From: Plantago ovata
Taxonomy: Eukaryota; Streptophyta; Magnoliopsida; Lamiales; Plantaginaceae
Reading direction: 5' to 3'
Assembly: GCA_028274465.1 (NCBI GenBank)
Contig: CM051455.1
Span: 48,089,351-48,153,350 of the forward strand
Length of the DNA stretch: 64,000 bases
Shown here: piece after piece, positions 37,361 through 50,012 of the stretch
Layout of the letters: each line of letters opens with the position of its first letter
Position numbering within the stretch: position 1 is the stretch's first letter
The notes under the pieces: generated by a model
What the model saw: only the letters and a program-made list of their open reading frames with translations
What the model was told of the DNA's origin: nothing
Database searches by the model: none
Program-made: the position numbers and the translations under genes

Positions 37361-37983
37361 GCAAGATTGATGGCAGAGATGGAAGCAGAGGAGGATCGTG
37401 TACTCAACAACAATGGCGACGAGCCGGCCATGTAGATCGAATTTCCATAATCAGTTCTTGTTCTGATGACAACTTTTGTCTTCGTTGTCATCTATGTCTT
37501 CACATTAATCTAGTTTATGTTTGCACCTTTGATTTTCTATGTATTACATGTTATTTTGCTTTAATGGAACAGGAACTGCAAGCTTTTTTAGAGTTCGAAA
37601 ACCTGTTCTACATTGTTTATAAAATTTAGGGGTAAAATGGTAAATACAAAAAAAAACGTAAACAGATGCAAAAAACGTAATACAACTTGCAGAAGCGCAT
37701 TTCTCCTTTTCCATTTGAGTAAAATAAGGGTATAAAGGTAACTACAACACTTTTACCACAAAAAACATCAACTTTCCACTTCGAACAGCATTTACCAATC
37801 ACATTTACCTCCTTCCGTTTCACCTATCCGACTGCGTTTCCAATTATTACCAATCAGGAGGTTTTCGGTTTTGAAGGCAGTCAACTGTCACATTTTCGCA
37901 TGTAAAGTTGTCTCGGTCAGGTTCGAATGTAAAACGCAAGTTTGACCGCGTTTTCGGATGTATTTTTACCAATCAGTACCTTA

Positions 37984-38145
37984 GTGAATCGAATATGTGT
38001 AAAAACTGTTTCTTTTTCACTTACCATCATCTCACACTAAGTTGCACTATTTTTCAATATTACATTTCATATTGTTTGCAAGTGATAATTGGTCCTTTCC
38101 TACTCCTCCCTATTCCACGCCCATTTTGATTCTTCTCATATGTAT

Positions 38146-38176
<31 letters not shown>

Positions 38177-39382
38177 CAACCCTTTAATTTATACCTATCC
38201 ATTTTTCAGATTCGTCACGTTTGCTTTTGGATTGGAATTTTAGGAGATTTGTATAATGAGTGTAGTGTTTTGGTTTAGTGGCAGGACCCACAATAAAGTT
38301 GTGAGATAAAGATTTGTCAAAAATAAAACGTAAAAAATCTAAAAAAAGGGTAAAAATAGAATACGTAAGCAATCTAAAAAGACAGTTAAATATTTACCAT
38401 CGAATCTTATATCTAAATTGGCTAACACATTAAATAATTGATTTAAAATCAAACACATCTGTAAGGGTGTTTTTCTAGTAAGTCAAATATCGATTTACAA
38501 TACGTCACTAATCCGTTACAAAACTCAGTAGTTCACGTACTCTCTAAGTCACTATAGTCACACTAAGCTCCACTTTCTTCTTTAGGCCCAAAGTCTTTTT
38601 CTCAGTACATGCAATCAACTTCATCAGTCCCTGAAATTAACACATGCACGTGTGGAAGTGAGATTATGTCGGTTTGCCTGAGGTCAAACCGGATAGAGAC
38701 TTTACTTAAAGGAGGTTGATAGCCTTCCTTGTTTAAGTGTAATGAGTGATTGTTGTTAATACTTGATACCTTGATTTTGGGATTGGAGCCCTTTTATAGG
38801 TAATGGCCTTCTCTATGTCGGTCCAATCTCTAGCTGCCATCTGTCGTCTTCTGCTCTTCCACGTGTACACAGTAGGCTCAACGTTGACCTTTATGGGTTG
38901 GCCCAGGCCCACCTAGGTGTATCTTCCTGAATCTTCTGGAACCTTCAAGTCTTCTGTGGCTTAATCCATATGTGGCTTCGTTTCTATCTCCTGGTTCAAC
39001 TTAAACAAAGAGATCAAGTGACATAGATATTGAGTAATTGAGATACGAAACATCTAACCTGGCCATGTAAGAAATCTCAATTCGTCCGTGGCTACTACTC
39101 TGTTGCTCACTGTCCGCTGCTCTCTGTACATCCTTTCATGGTTCATTTAAATAGAGAGGTCAAGTAATTAAGGTACGGAATAATGGAGGTAAGGAACAAC
39201 TGACATGAGGAGATTGAATTCTTCCATGGCTGTTTGTCCGCAGCTTCTGACAGCTCATTTCTCCGGACCTCTTAATGTTCTTGGTATGTGATTCTCAGAC
39301 CCTTATAATTTTACCTTGAAGGTAAGGATCATTAAAGTACGAATGCGTAGGTATAGATGATTTGAGATACTTTAAGGTGTAA
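37984..39382. other. Intergenic, nothing recognised
   Basis: An A-run of about 25 bases lies near 38150. The part 38580-39380 may be the edge of an older element (ACCGGATAGAGACTTT ... CTTTTATAGGTAATGG) but I found no partner repeat. No gene. Confidence 0.4.
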
Positions 39383-39589
39383 CAATATGATGAGACCTCC
39401 GTTTGGATCAGGACCACACAAGAAGCAGAAGACTGGACGAGACGGGCCGCGAGGCCCAGAAGCCTAGGAGGCCGACGGACGAGAGGGGAGGCGGCTAGGG
39501 GGAGGTTTTCCCTAGATTGCCTATTTTGATGTTTATCTATTTACCTTTTTGAATAAAGACAATATTAGGTTATTATTATTCTTAGTTAT

Positions 39590-40862
39590 TGATGAATGTG
39601 TATTTTACACTTTCATTCGAGTCTTTTTCACCTATTTTAGCTATCCTCTATGTTAATTTAGCTATATTTTAGTACATTTTATTATAATAGTGTCACGTTT
39701 CCCTTTAGATTTTATTTTACAGGTTTTGGTTGAAATTCGGAGATTTCTGGGCAATTATATTGAAGTTGACAAGGAATTGGTGTTCCAGAAGCCTATTTGG
39801 AGTATCTGAAGGTTTCCGGATAGGATTTGGAGTCTAGGGGTCGAATCTGGAGGTAAGAAGGCCACTAGAAGTCTGAAACCGAGTCCGAAAAGGTGAAGAA
39901 ATCCAAATCCGCATCGAAAAACGTGGAATTCCGCAAAAAAGACGGGGGGCGAACCGCCCCATCCTGCGGCGAACCGCCCCAGACTTTATTCGGGGCCTAT
40001 ATATAGAGCTCAGTTTTCTCTCCGAAAATCATATCTTTCCAGACCTTCTCTCTCACCTCTCTCTATAGTTTTAGGTAGGAACTTCCCGGGGCCTGTCCTG
40101 GGAGTTCTGTAGCTTAGGGGATACTTTTTCATAGTAGTTTGGAGCTCGTAGGACCGCAATCATCCGGAGATTGACAACCTTTGGTAACTTTGTATCTTAC
40201 AGTTTTATTCTACTTATTTTATATTCTTTCAACATGTTTTCTTCTATGATTTCTGTTGATTGCATGCTTATTATGAGTAGCTAAACTTATCGTTGGTGGT
40301 AGTATGTGAATTCTTAGCGAAGGGAAGATAATCATGCTAATGGCTATATCGCGCATTATACTCCTTGTCATTGCTTTATTTCGTTGATCAGTTGTAACCA
40401 AAATTCTCGTATGTTGTATTGATTATTATGCACAATTGGACACTAGTCGACCATCAGACCAATTATCTTCGTAGTGTTGAATAATTACGTAACACATTAG
40501 GACAATCGTGATTGACTAGTCAGACCAAATTATCTTCGTAGTGCTTAATACTTGCAACATGACACTAGATTGATTCAAAGATCTCTATGCAAGACCGAGA
40601 AATTTATGCATGATATCGACCCGTTATGTTAAGAAGGACCATACTATCACCAATCTCCATTATCTGCTAGAAACCCCCTATTGCTATCTGTCTGCTGTTT
40701 TATATTCTTCTGTTAAATAGATAAAGCTAGTTATAGCATGAGAGAACGACACTCGAGTCATTCTGCTACTACACTACGGTTTTCGTTGTAGTTGTGGATT
40801 GCCTTTGGCTAAATAACAAATTTATTTGACTGAATCCGGACCTGACGAATCCGCGTTCATCA
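39590..40862 (+). repeat. 5' LTR of the Athila/Tat-like element
   Basis: The LTR includes a TATA-like CCTATATATAGAGC at about 39995 and a GC-rich patch before it (GGGGCGAACCGCCCC words, 39945-39980). Transcription would begin near 40030. Confidence 0.9.
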
Positions 40863-41626
40863 AATTGGCGCCGTTGCCGGGGACTATACTCTTTTTTTCT
40901 GTTTAATTTGTTTATATTTACAGCTTTAGATTCCTAATTCTATTAGTTTTAGTTTTCCTTTTTAATCTCTCTCTGATACTGCTTTCCTAGTCTGTTTCTA
41001 ATCACCTTTCCTAGTCTGTTACAGATTGTGTATGCCGCATACACATTCTGCTGGTACACCGCTTTCTGATTCAATTGCTGAGATCGACAGAGTCTACCAC
41101 CAAAGAAGGCGACTACTTGAAAGGCGCGCACTAGAGGAAATAGAGGAAACCGATTTCTCTGAATCTCTACTTAGTCTCTTCAAGGAAATCGACGGAATGG
41201 CAGAAGCTAGACCACTGAAGGCATGGGTACAACCCACCAAGGATCGTATGAGGGGACCGGCGATTGTTCTTTCGTCTGCAACCCGAGATCTGGAGATCAA
41301 GAACCACGCATTCCAACAACTTCCGAGGTTCTATGGCTTATCAAGGGAAGATGTGATGGGGTACTTGCACGATATCGATGATTTCGTCAACCAACTCCCA
41401 CGACCCGGAGCTGACATAACAACGGATGAGTTAAGGATGAAGGTTTTTGCTATGGGACTTGGCGACAGAGCCAAGTCATGGCTGAGTTCTCTACCAGCCG
41501 GCTCGCTGGACACTTGGGAAAATGTTTTTTCAGCTTTCATGGAGAAATACTTCCCTCACACCTTGACTACCTCGCTAAAGGCGCAAATCACTGGATTCAA
41601 GCAGGACTATGATGAGACCATCTACA

Positions 41627-42891
41627 TGATGAGTGTGTAGTTTACACTTTCATTCGAGTCTTTTTCACCTATTTTAGCTATCCTCTATGTTAATTTAGCT
41701 ATATTTTAGTACATTTTATTAGAATAGTGTCACGTTTCCCTTTAGATTTTATTTTACAGGTTTTGGTTGAAATTCGGGGATTTCTGGGCAAATATATTGA
41801 AGTTGACAAGGAATTGGTGTTCCAGAAGCCTATTTGGAGTATCTGAAGGTTTTCCGGATAGGATTTGGAGTCTAGGAGTCGAATCTGGAGGTTAGAAGGC
41901 CACTAGAAGTCTGAAACCGAATCCGAAAAGGTGAAGAAATCCAAATCCGCGTCGAAAAACGCGGAATTCCGCGAAAATAACGGGGGCGAACCGCCGCAGG
42001 ATGGGGCGAACCGCCCCAAAGTTATTTCGGGGCCTATATATAGAGCTCAGTTTTCTCTCCGAAAATCATATCTTTCCAGACCTACTTTCTCACCTCTCTC
42101 TATAGTTTTAGGTAGGAACTTCCCGGGGCCTGTCCTTGGAGTTCCGTAGCTTAGGGGTTACTTTTTCATAGCAGTTTGGAGCTCGTAGGACCACAATCAT
42201 CCGGAGATTGACAACCTTCGATAACTTTGTATCTTACAAGTTTTATTCTACTTATTTTATTTATCTTTCAATATGTTTTCTTCTATGATTTCTGTTGATT
42301 GCATGCATAATATGAGTAGCTAAACTTATCATTGGTGGTAGTATGTGAATTCTTAGCGAGGGAAGATAATCATGCTAATGGCTATATCGCGCATTATACT
42401 CCGTGTCATTGCTTTATTTCGTTGATCAGTTGTAACCAAAATTCGCGTATGTTGTATTGATTATTATGCACAATTGGACACTAGTCGACCATCAGACCAA
42501 TTATCTTCGTAGTGTTGAATAATTACGGAACACATTAGGACAACCGTGATTGACTAGTCAGACCAGATTATCTTCGTAGTGCTTAATACTTGCAACAGGA
42601 CACTAGATTGATTCAAAGATCTCTATGCAAGACCGAGGAATTTATGCATGATTATCGACCCATTATGCTAAGAAGGACCATACTATCACCAATCTCCATT
42701 ATCTGCTAGAAACCCCCTATTGCTATCTGTCTGCTGTTTTATATTCTCTTGTTAAATAGATAAAGCAAGTTATAGTCCTGAGAGAACGACACTCGAGTCA
42801 TTCTGCTACTACACTACGGTTTTCGTTGTAGTTGTGGATTGCCTTTGGCTAAATAACAAATTTATTTGATTGACCTTGACAACGTTCATCA
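41627..42891 (+). mobile_element. Solo LTR of the same family inside gag
   Basis: A 1265-bp copy of the same LTR, flanked by identical CTACA duplications (41622-41626 and 42892-42896). No internal region accompanies it, so it is a solo LTR left by recombination of a second insertion. It is more diverged from the other two LTRs than they are from each other. Its GC-rich patch carries a 15-bp segment in opposite orientation to that in the other two. Confidence 0.92.
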
Positions 42892-43761
42892 CTACACCGC
42901 GTTTGAGAGGTTCCAAGATCTCACGAACAAGTGCCCTCACCATGGTTTTGAACTTTCTGACCTAGTCCAACACTTCTACAATGGACTAACCTTCGAGAAC
43001 CAACAAGTGGTGGATTTACAATGCCGAGGCAATATTTGGGAGGAAACCGCAGAAGCCGTCTGGGCTGTTTTCGAAAGGCTTGCTAAGGGTTCGCAGTTCA
43101 AGGACCCAAGAGCAATTGTTAGGAGACGTGGACCTGAAGCTCCACCGACTCAAGAAGCCCCTATGTACAGGGGGAATGGGGATCAATTCGAGTGCTTTAC
43201 CAATGAATTGAAGCAAGTCCTCAAGAGCGCCACCGGAACGACTGTTTCGAACGAAGTATGCCGAATATGCAAGAACTATGGGCATGGGGCTCATATGTGT
43301 AGATCGGAGCTGGCATACGATGATGGCAACTGGGCTCGAGGAGGCGAAGAAGAAGCCTTTGCTACGGAGTTTGGCACTCAAGAAGTTAGCTACGGACAAG
43401 ACGGTAGGAATCCTCAAGGTGGATTTTGGAGAAGAGGATACCGTAACAATCAAGGATATGCACCAGCTAACCAAACTTATGGACCTAACCAAAACCGTAG
43501 TAGGCTAAACTATGGTAATGATCACTGCGAAAACCCCGCTCCGAAAGAGCCACCGAAGTCGAAGTGGCTCAACTGATGGAGAACTTGCAGAAGATGGTTG
43601 ATCATACACAAAGTTTTCTCAAACGTTATGAAGAAGATTCTGAGAAGACTAGGGCAAGGCTTGATAGGTTGGAAGAGAGCACTAGGCTTGCCCATCAAAA
43701 GATGCAAGAATTGATCAACCGAAGAGCAAGTAGGGAATAAGGCAAACTGCCTAGCAACACT

Positions 43762-44459
43762 GTGAAGTCGAATGCCATTACAGTGGATGGTGACGTACCT
43801 GACGAAATCACCATCAAGAAGGTTGTTAAGTGCGAGTGTTGCAAGAAGGAAGAACTTTTACAGGCTAAGGAAGAAGAGGAGGACCTTGGTTCTGACGTAA
43901 GTGATGAGGAGCAAGAGGATCCCGAACCACTCCCTAAAAGTTTCGATGTTAAGGTAGGGATTGGTGAGCTTGAAGATGTCCGTGCCACACTAGACACGGG
44001 ATCCTACTCAAACATAATTCCTTTGAATGTGTTTGAAAGAGTAACCTCGGAAAACTGTCTGAGGAAAGGGCTATTGTGCGACTGGCGGATGGATCATTTA
44101 TGAGACCCGAAGGAGTTGTGAAAAATGTGTTGGTCAAGATTGGTGAAGCAGCTGTTTACACCAATTTTGTAGTTATGCCGGCGTCTGCACCTGGAACGGG
44201 GGATGTCATACTCTTAGGGCAATCATTCTTGACTAAACTACGCTCCGTGATGGACATCTACCAAAGAACTTGCACCATCGAAGTGGACGGAAAGCAACAC
44301 GTGTTGCACGCCATACCTGATCCACCAGATCCGCCCGATATTTCTTTCACTACTCACTACTGTTGTCTTGCAGCCTATATTTTTTCTTATTCACAGGTTC
44401 GTGGCATGGAGAGGAGATCAATGAAGGGGAAGCCTAGTACCCGCAAAAAGAAGAGATAG
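43762..44459 (+). CDS. Retropepsin-like region of the Athila/Tat-like element
   Basis: The frame starting at 43762 has an acidic linker (EEEEDLGSDVSDEEQEDPE) followed by DVRATLDTGSYSNIIPL, the active-site motif of retroviral-type aspartic proteases. A second frame (44076-44459) has VYTNFVVMPASAPGTGDVIL and GQSFL, like the following strand and flap region of the same family. These are parts of a retrotransposon polyprotein region. No later pol domain is seen. Confidence 0.7.
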
Positions 44460-46040
44460 GCGCAGACATGAGTCGAGTCAAAGACTTTAAACAATGGCGC
44501 TATCCGGGAGGCAACCCGGAGATTTTATCGCTTTCTTTACCGCTTTAAATTTTATCCCACGAGTTTGATTGAGTATCATAGGTCACTTATACAAGCATTA
44601 GCTCTCACCTTGGATCCACTTTCGACGTTCACGTTTGGGGAGAAGGTTATCGCTGGTTATCTCTATACTTATCTTGCTTATGATAAACTCGTGAAATTTT
44701 TTGCATTTGCACGTTTACTGCTTTCCTAGGATAGTCTTGCATGTTTTATATGGAGTTTATTGCCGAATTTTTTGAACTTTTTTATTGGGTAGATCAACTA
44801 GCTATGCCATTAATCGTATGCTTCATCTCTATGAATTTGTTTGAGATTTTTCTCGCTTGGCTTGTCACATTTACGTATTGCACTTAGTTGAGCTAGGTAG
44901 TCTCGACATCACTTAGTGGTGTTTTCTCTACTGCGGTTCACGAAGGCCTTTATAATAGGATGATGCATGTTAGGGTCTTATGGTTGTTTTCCCGAGTAAT
45001 TATGTACCTAAGAGGCAACAAGTCTTCACCATGCTTTGAGATTGCTAAATGCCTAGGAAGGAGGTAGTGTGAGGTTGTGTGATCCTTTGTTTATAACCTA
45101 TTCTTCCGAATAGGTTTGGGGAGGGGGTTACACCATCATTAGACTTGTTTCTGTTTTTCATTTTCGTATCGTGAGTTTATTTTTCACTTTTCGTAAATTT
45201 TGTACTCCAACTTATTCTTTCGAATTGGTTTGGGGAAGTCGTGTGAGTCATTTTGTTTCTCTTTTTGTTATGCTACTGCTGGCCAGAAAATTCAAAAAAA
45301 AAAGAAAGAAAAATTCCAGAAAAAAAAGAGAAAAAGGAAAAAGAAAAAGAAAAGAATCTGGAAGGAAAAAAAGAAATAAAGAGAAGACCCCAAAAAAGCA
45401 AAGAAGGGTCCAAAAAAGGAAAGCCAAATAGCAGTTTAGCAAAGTTTGAGTCTTTACCATTTTTCGTATTGTTCGTAATCGTGTTGTAATTTTCTATTTT
45501 CATTTTTTATCTTTTTTGTCTTGAGCGTCATCTGTTCTAGACCACCCTCGTCCTGCCATTCAGGAAGTGGTGAATAGCTTAAGACTTTACTTGAGAGATG
45601 GGTAGAATAGGGGAGAGTTATCTTTTATAGGGAGCCCTCCTTCGTTTGATGAGAGCCAATACTGGTTCGACCTCTTTTGAGGGAAAGTCTTAACATGGTG
45701 GAACAGCAGTAAGTCCTCAGTTTCATAGGCACGGGGCAACCATTCGTATCTTAGCATGCTTCATTACGTCGTCACTGACTAGGTCCGGGTAGAGAATGTT
45801 ACGAGAGACTATCCTGTCTTGACATAAGTGCTTATGTGGATGTGTAGAAGTCAATCGAGGTATTCTTCAACCTATACTCATGCTTTGATTCGTATGGTTT
45901 TTGTTCATATGTTTTTTGGTAGATTCAGTAGATTAGTTCATTTTATTTGGCATGTAACTCCATTTTGTGTCTTTCATGTTTTTTGTATTAGAGTCTAGCT
46001 TAGTTGCTTGAGGACAAGCAGAGGTTCGGTTTGGGGAGTT
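44460..46040 (+). other. Untranslated 3' spacer of the Athila/Tat-like element
   Basis: About 1.6 kb without a recognised domain. A strongly purine-rich stretch (45290-45430, AAGAAAGAAAAA type) lies in the middle. The end, GGTTCGGTTTGGGGAG, is in the polypurine-tract position before the 3' LTR. Cell-type plant elements of this group often have such long spacers. Confidence 0.6.
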
Positions 46041-47315
46041 TGATGAATGTGTATTTTACACTTTCATTCGAGTCTTTTTCACCTATTTTAGCTATCCTCT
46101 ATGTTAATTTAGCTATATTTTAGTACATTTTATTAGAATAGTATCACATTTCCCTTTAGATTTTATTTTACAGGTTTTGGTTGAAATTCGGGGATTTCTG
46201 GGCAATTATATTGAAGTTGACAAGGAATTGGTGTTCCAGAAGCCTATTTGGAGTATCTGAAGGTTTCCGGATAGGATTTGGAGTCTAGGGGTCGAATCTG
46301 GAGGTTAGAAGGCCACTAGAAGTCTGAAACCGAGTCCGAAAAGGTGAAGAAATCCAGATCCGCGTCGAAAAACGCGGAATTCCGCGAAAAAGGCGGGGGG
46401 CGAACCGCCCCATCCTGCGGTGAACCGCCCCAGACTTTATTCGGGGCCTATATATAGAGCTCAGTGTTCTCTCCGAAAATCATATCTTTCCAGACCTTCT
46501 CTCTCACCTCTCTCTATAGTTTTAGGTAGGAACTTCCCGGGGCCTGTCCTGGGAGTTCTGTAGCTTAGAGGATACTTTTTCATAGTAATTTGGAGCTCGT
46601 AGGACCGCAATCATCCGGAGATTGACAACCTTCGGTAACTTTGTATCTTACAGTTTTATTCTACTTATTTTATATTCTTTCAACATGTTTTCTTCTATGA
46701 TTTCTGTTGATTGCATGCTTATTATGAGTAGCTAAACTTATCGTTGGTGGTAGTATGTGAATTCTTAGCGAAGGGAAGATAATCATGCTAATGGCTATAT
46801 CGCGCATTATACTCCGTGTCATTGCTTTATTTCGTTGATCAGTTGTAACCAAAATTCTCGTATGTTGTATTGATTATTATGCACAATTGGACACTAGTCG
46901 ACCATCAGACCAATTATCTTCGTAGTGTTGAATAATTACGTAACACATTAGGACAATCGTGATTGACTAGTCAGACCAAATTATCTTCGTAGTGCTTAAT
47001 ACTTGCAACAGGACACTAGATTGATTCAAAGATCTCTATGCAAGACCGAGGAATTTATGCATGATTATCGACCCGTTATGTTAAGAAGGAACATACTATC
47101 ACCAATCTCCATTATCTGCTAGAAACCCCCTATTGCTATCTGTCTGCTGTTTTATATTCTTCTGTTAAATAGATAAAGCTAGTTATAGTCATGAGAGAAC
47201 GACACTCGAGTCATTCTACTACTACACTACGGTTTTCGTTGTAGTTGTGGATTGCCTTTGGCTAAATAATAAATTTATTTGACTGAATCTGGACCTGACG
47301 AATCCGCGTTCATCA
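46041..47315 (+). repeat. 3' LTR of the Athila/Tat-like element
   Basis: Nearly identical to 39590-40862. It is followed by the GTTAT duplication and then directly by the second half of the outer element's 5' LTR. Confidence 0.92.
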
Positions 47316-47738
47316 GTTATCAAGTTAGGACTTATACTCTAGAATATTCCCTTTTGCGGGCTAGGCCTGTCGCTTAACGGGTCAAAGCCTGTTAGTTTTG
47401 CTAGTATAAATATGCATGTAAGACTCTATATTTTTCATTCAGTCAATAAACTCGTGAGTTGATCTCTAGATTGCGGCCTAGTGTCTTTATTATACCTTGC
47501 GACAGGGGAGATAGTCTTAAAGTATCGTGTTACCGGGGAGATAGTAACGGAAGGGAAGACTACTCTTTAGTAGCTTTTCTTTGCCTAGCCGTGATCGGCT
47601 AGGGAAATCTAGGTATTCTATTCGTTTTCCGTAGTTTTCCTTTACTATTCATCTGTACGAAATCGAGGTCCCAACAGCTTGGTATTAGAGCTAAGTTTGA
47701 AGATCCGAAACTACGCTCCCGCAACAACAACAACCAAC

Positions 47739-48887
47739 ATGAACCCAAGCAAGCTCGAGTTGCACGCGTACGGGATGGGACAGCCGGCCGGCAGCCATGC
47801 CAAACCGTCGGGACCGATCCGCTGGGGAGATGAGGAGTTTGACCCCGTTTGGACCCTCGAATCTCATATGTTCTTCAAGGAGGAATTGCATGATGCATGG
47901 GGACGTGGAATAGGCCACGTGCATGACCGTACGGAGCCGAACCGCAGCAGCAACACGCACGAGGAGGCGCGACCGCACGCGGCCAGCAGCCGCACGACCA
48001 TGACAGCTGGGGAGAAAAACCTGGGACGCGGCTTAGGGTTTCAGGGAGGTGAGGGCTACGGCTTAGGCCAAATCGAAGCACGTGGGCTGCGGCTAGGGTT
48101 TGATGAAAGTGGGCCGATGGAACATGGACATGGGCTTGGTCCAACATCCGTGGGGCGGCCCCACCAGCTATGGAGGCCCAACTAGGAATTTACGAGCTTA
48201 GTAGATATGGACCGGACCTCGCACCAACAATGACGCACCATGGGCCGGTCGATGAAAGCATGAACATCGGGCGTGGGCTCTCACTTAACGGGCCTACTCT
48301 GAACATGCTAGGGCTTGAGAAGATGGACGGTCTAAGCTACGACGAGAACTCGTCTCAGTGGGTTCATACATATCAAGATGGTTGGGGAATTAAAGCCTTA
48401 GTCATCGACGAGGGATACAAACCAAGGCGGAGGAATTCGATTTGTTTTGGGCCCGGATGTCACGCTCAAGATGTCAATGAACCATGGGCCACTGGTATGG
48501 ATTGGTCATCTGTTTGCCCATCTTGCAAGGATCAGCTAGATGACATCTTCAGTTATGTGGGTACCATACCAAAAGTGAATTGGATGGATCAGTCTAAGTG
48601 GGACGAAGAGGGACCACTCAAAGTAGGCAAGATGCGACGGTTAACATGGGAGAACGGTCAGTGGAAGCTTGAGGAGCCGGTTACGGAACAGGAAGCGACC
48701 ACTGCCCAACAGGTTCAGACAGTCACCACGATAGAGGAAGAATCAACACAGGCTAACCCTACCAACATATCACCGGAAGGGAAGGACAAACCAAGAAACG
48801 ACAGTACTGATGAACAGGAAGACATGTTGGAGTATGTCCGACAAAGGAAACCATCTAAGCATTATGCGGATTACGTGGTGTATGGAA
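47739..48887 (+). CDS. Unrecognised 5' ORFs of the outer LTR element
   Basis: Two overlapping frames, 47739-48185 and 48170-48887 (the latter reading on into the CACTA element), occupy the position of gag after the primer site. The first is rich in Gly, His and Arg (GRGIGHVHD, GRGLGFQGGEGYGLG). The second has a cysteine cluster (SICFGPGCHAQDV, SVCPSCKDQLDDIF) and an acidic Gln/Thr-rich tail. I recognise no standard Gag domain. They may encode a divergent Gag or an added protein of this family. Confidence 0.5.
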
Positions 48888-48904
48888 CACTACAAGGAAA
48901 ACTG

Positions 48905-49165
48905 GTTTTAGCGACGGATTCCATCCGTCGCTAAAGGTCAGCGATCCATCGCTACAGGCGATTAGCGACGGACTCTCCGTCACTAAATAGGACGTCGCGA
49001 AAAGTGGCATCGCTAAAATAAATAGCGGCGGTTAAACCTATCCGTCGCCAGATAATAGCGACGGATAAACCTATCCGTCTCCCTAGTGGTCGTTGACCAT
49101 TATGGAGACGGAATAACTTATCCGACGCTATTATTTGGCGATGGATGGGTTTAACCGTCGCTAAA
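48905..49165. repeat. Left subterminal repeats of the CACTA element
   Basis: Some eight copies of TAGCGACGGA or the inverse TCCGTCGCTA, several forming small palindromes (TTTAGCGACGGAT...ATCCGTCGCTAAA). Mirror copies are at 52865-53130. Confidence 0.9.
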
Positions 49166-49190
49166 AGGATGTGACACGTGTCCTTCCGTG

Positions 49191-49745
49191 TAGGGCTGGG
49201 GGCCGGGCAGGATTTACGGGATATCGGGATTTCGGGCTCGGGAATTTCGGGATCGGGACAATATTTGATCATTCCAATCCCGCCCGAAATAATGTCGGAA
49301 TATTTCAGGATTGGGAATTCGGGATTCGGGCGGAAATTCAGGTTGCCATCTTTAGTTTTTGCGTTTTTAAGACAAAATAAAAGATCTTTTATACACGGAT
49401 GCATAACATTTTTTTTATTCAATATATTGCTATTAATATAAAAATTCAACATATTTTTCATCAATAGTAATCGTAATTGAAACATTAACAACTAGTTTTA
49501 ATCAAAACAAAATAAAATCAATCAAGTAATCAACCAACGTCAAAACATAATTAATAAGAATAGAAATGGATTAATGGATTAATTAATCAACCAATGGATT
49601 ACAAGCAATCTAGTATAGACTTACTTGGATCCATGGATGGAACAATAGACACAGCGGCAAGAAAGGATGTAGTTTTGAGGTTGTGGTTGCCGTAGTATTA
49701 TGTATGTTAATTACTAGGTCTAACTAGGTTTTAGTGATAATTACT

Positions 49746-49829
<84 letters not shown>

Positions 49830-50012
49830 CCCATTCGGGTATCCAAATTCCATTCGGGTGGCAAAATCAATCTCAATTCCATCCCAAACTTATTAATGAG
49901 AATTCGGGATCGGGACGAAACGGGATCTGGAATTTCGGGATCGGGATTATTCGGGAAAATCCCAATCGGGATCGGGAATTTCCCAAATTCCCATCCCAAA
50001 CACCTAGCCCTA
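49191..50012. mobile_element. hAT-like element inside the CACTA element
   Basis: Ends TAGGGCTGGG and, inversely, TAGGGCTAGG; eight-base flanks CTTCCGTG (49183-49190) and CTTTCGTG (50013-50020) differ at one base, fitting a hAT duplication. Both halves are made of GGGATCGGGAATTTCGGG-type words and their inverses around an AT-rich centre with a (TA)n run (49749-49826). No transposase is present. Confidence 0.75.
49749..49826. repeat. (TA)n microsatellite, about 78 bp
   Basis: Uninterrupted TA run in the centre of the hAT-like element. YIYIYI-type frames across it are artefacts. Confidence 0.97.

Larger units (their letters stand above)
34486..37980 (+). mobile_element. PIF/Harbinger DNA transposon, 3495 bp
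   Basis: Terminal inverted repeats GGGCCTGATTGGTT (left) and, read inversely, GGTACTGATTGGTA (right) are flanked by TTA on both sides (34483-34485, 37981-37983), the classic PIF/Harbinger 3-bp duplication. Subterminal stretches are also inverse (GCCGTTGACCGC left; GTTTGACCGCG right). It contains a broken PIF-type transposase (35432-36312) and a second gene with a GRF zinc finger (36729-37360) in place of the Myb/SANT-like protein usually paired with PIF transposase. The ends look whole, so it could be moved in trans if a related transposase exists. Confidence 0.85.
39590..47315 (+). mobile_element. Athila/Tat-like LTR element inside the outer LTR
   Basis: LTRs 39590-40862 (1273 bp) and 46041-47315 (1275 bp) begin TGATGAATGTG, end TTCATCA and agree at about 98-99% by eye, so the element is young. 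GTTAT is duplicated at 39585-39589 and 47316-47320. The primer site TTGGCGCCGTTGCCGGGGAC (40865-40884) is the one typical of Athila/Tat elements. The interior has a gag region with a CCHC knuckle (CRICKNYGHGAHMC, about 43260-43300) and a protease-like LDTGS motif (about 43990). No reverse transcriptase or integrase is visible; about 1.5 kb of spacer precedes the 3' LTR. The gag region is interrupted by a solo LTR. Confidence 0.9.

Noticed and set aside
41627-42891. Middle LTR as the boundary of two tandem elements sharing an LTR
   Set aside because: Exact CTACA flanks and gag sequence on both sides show a separate insertion reduced to a solo LTR.
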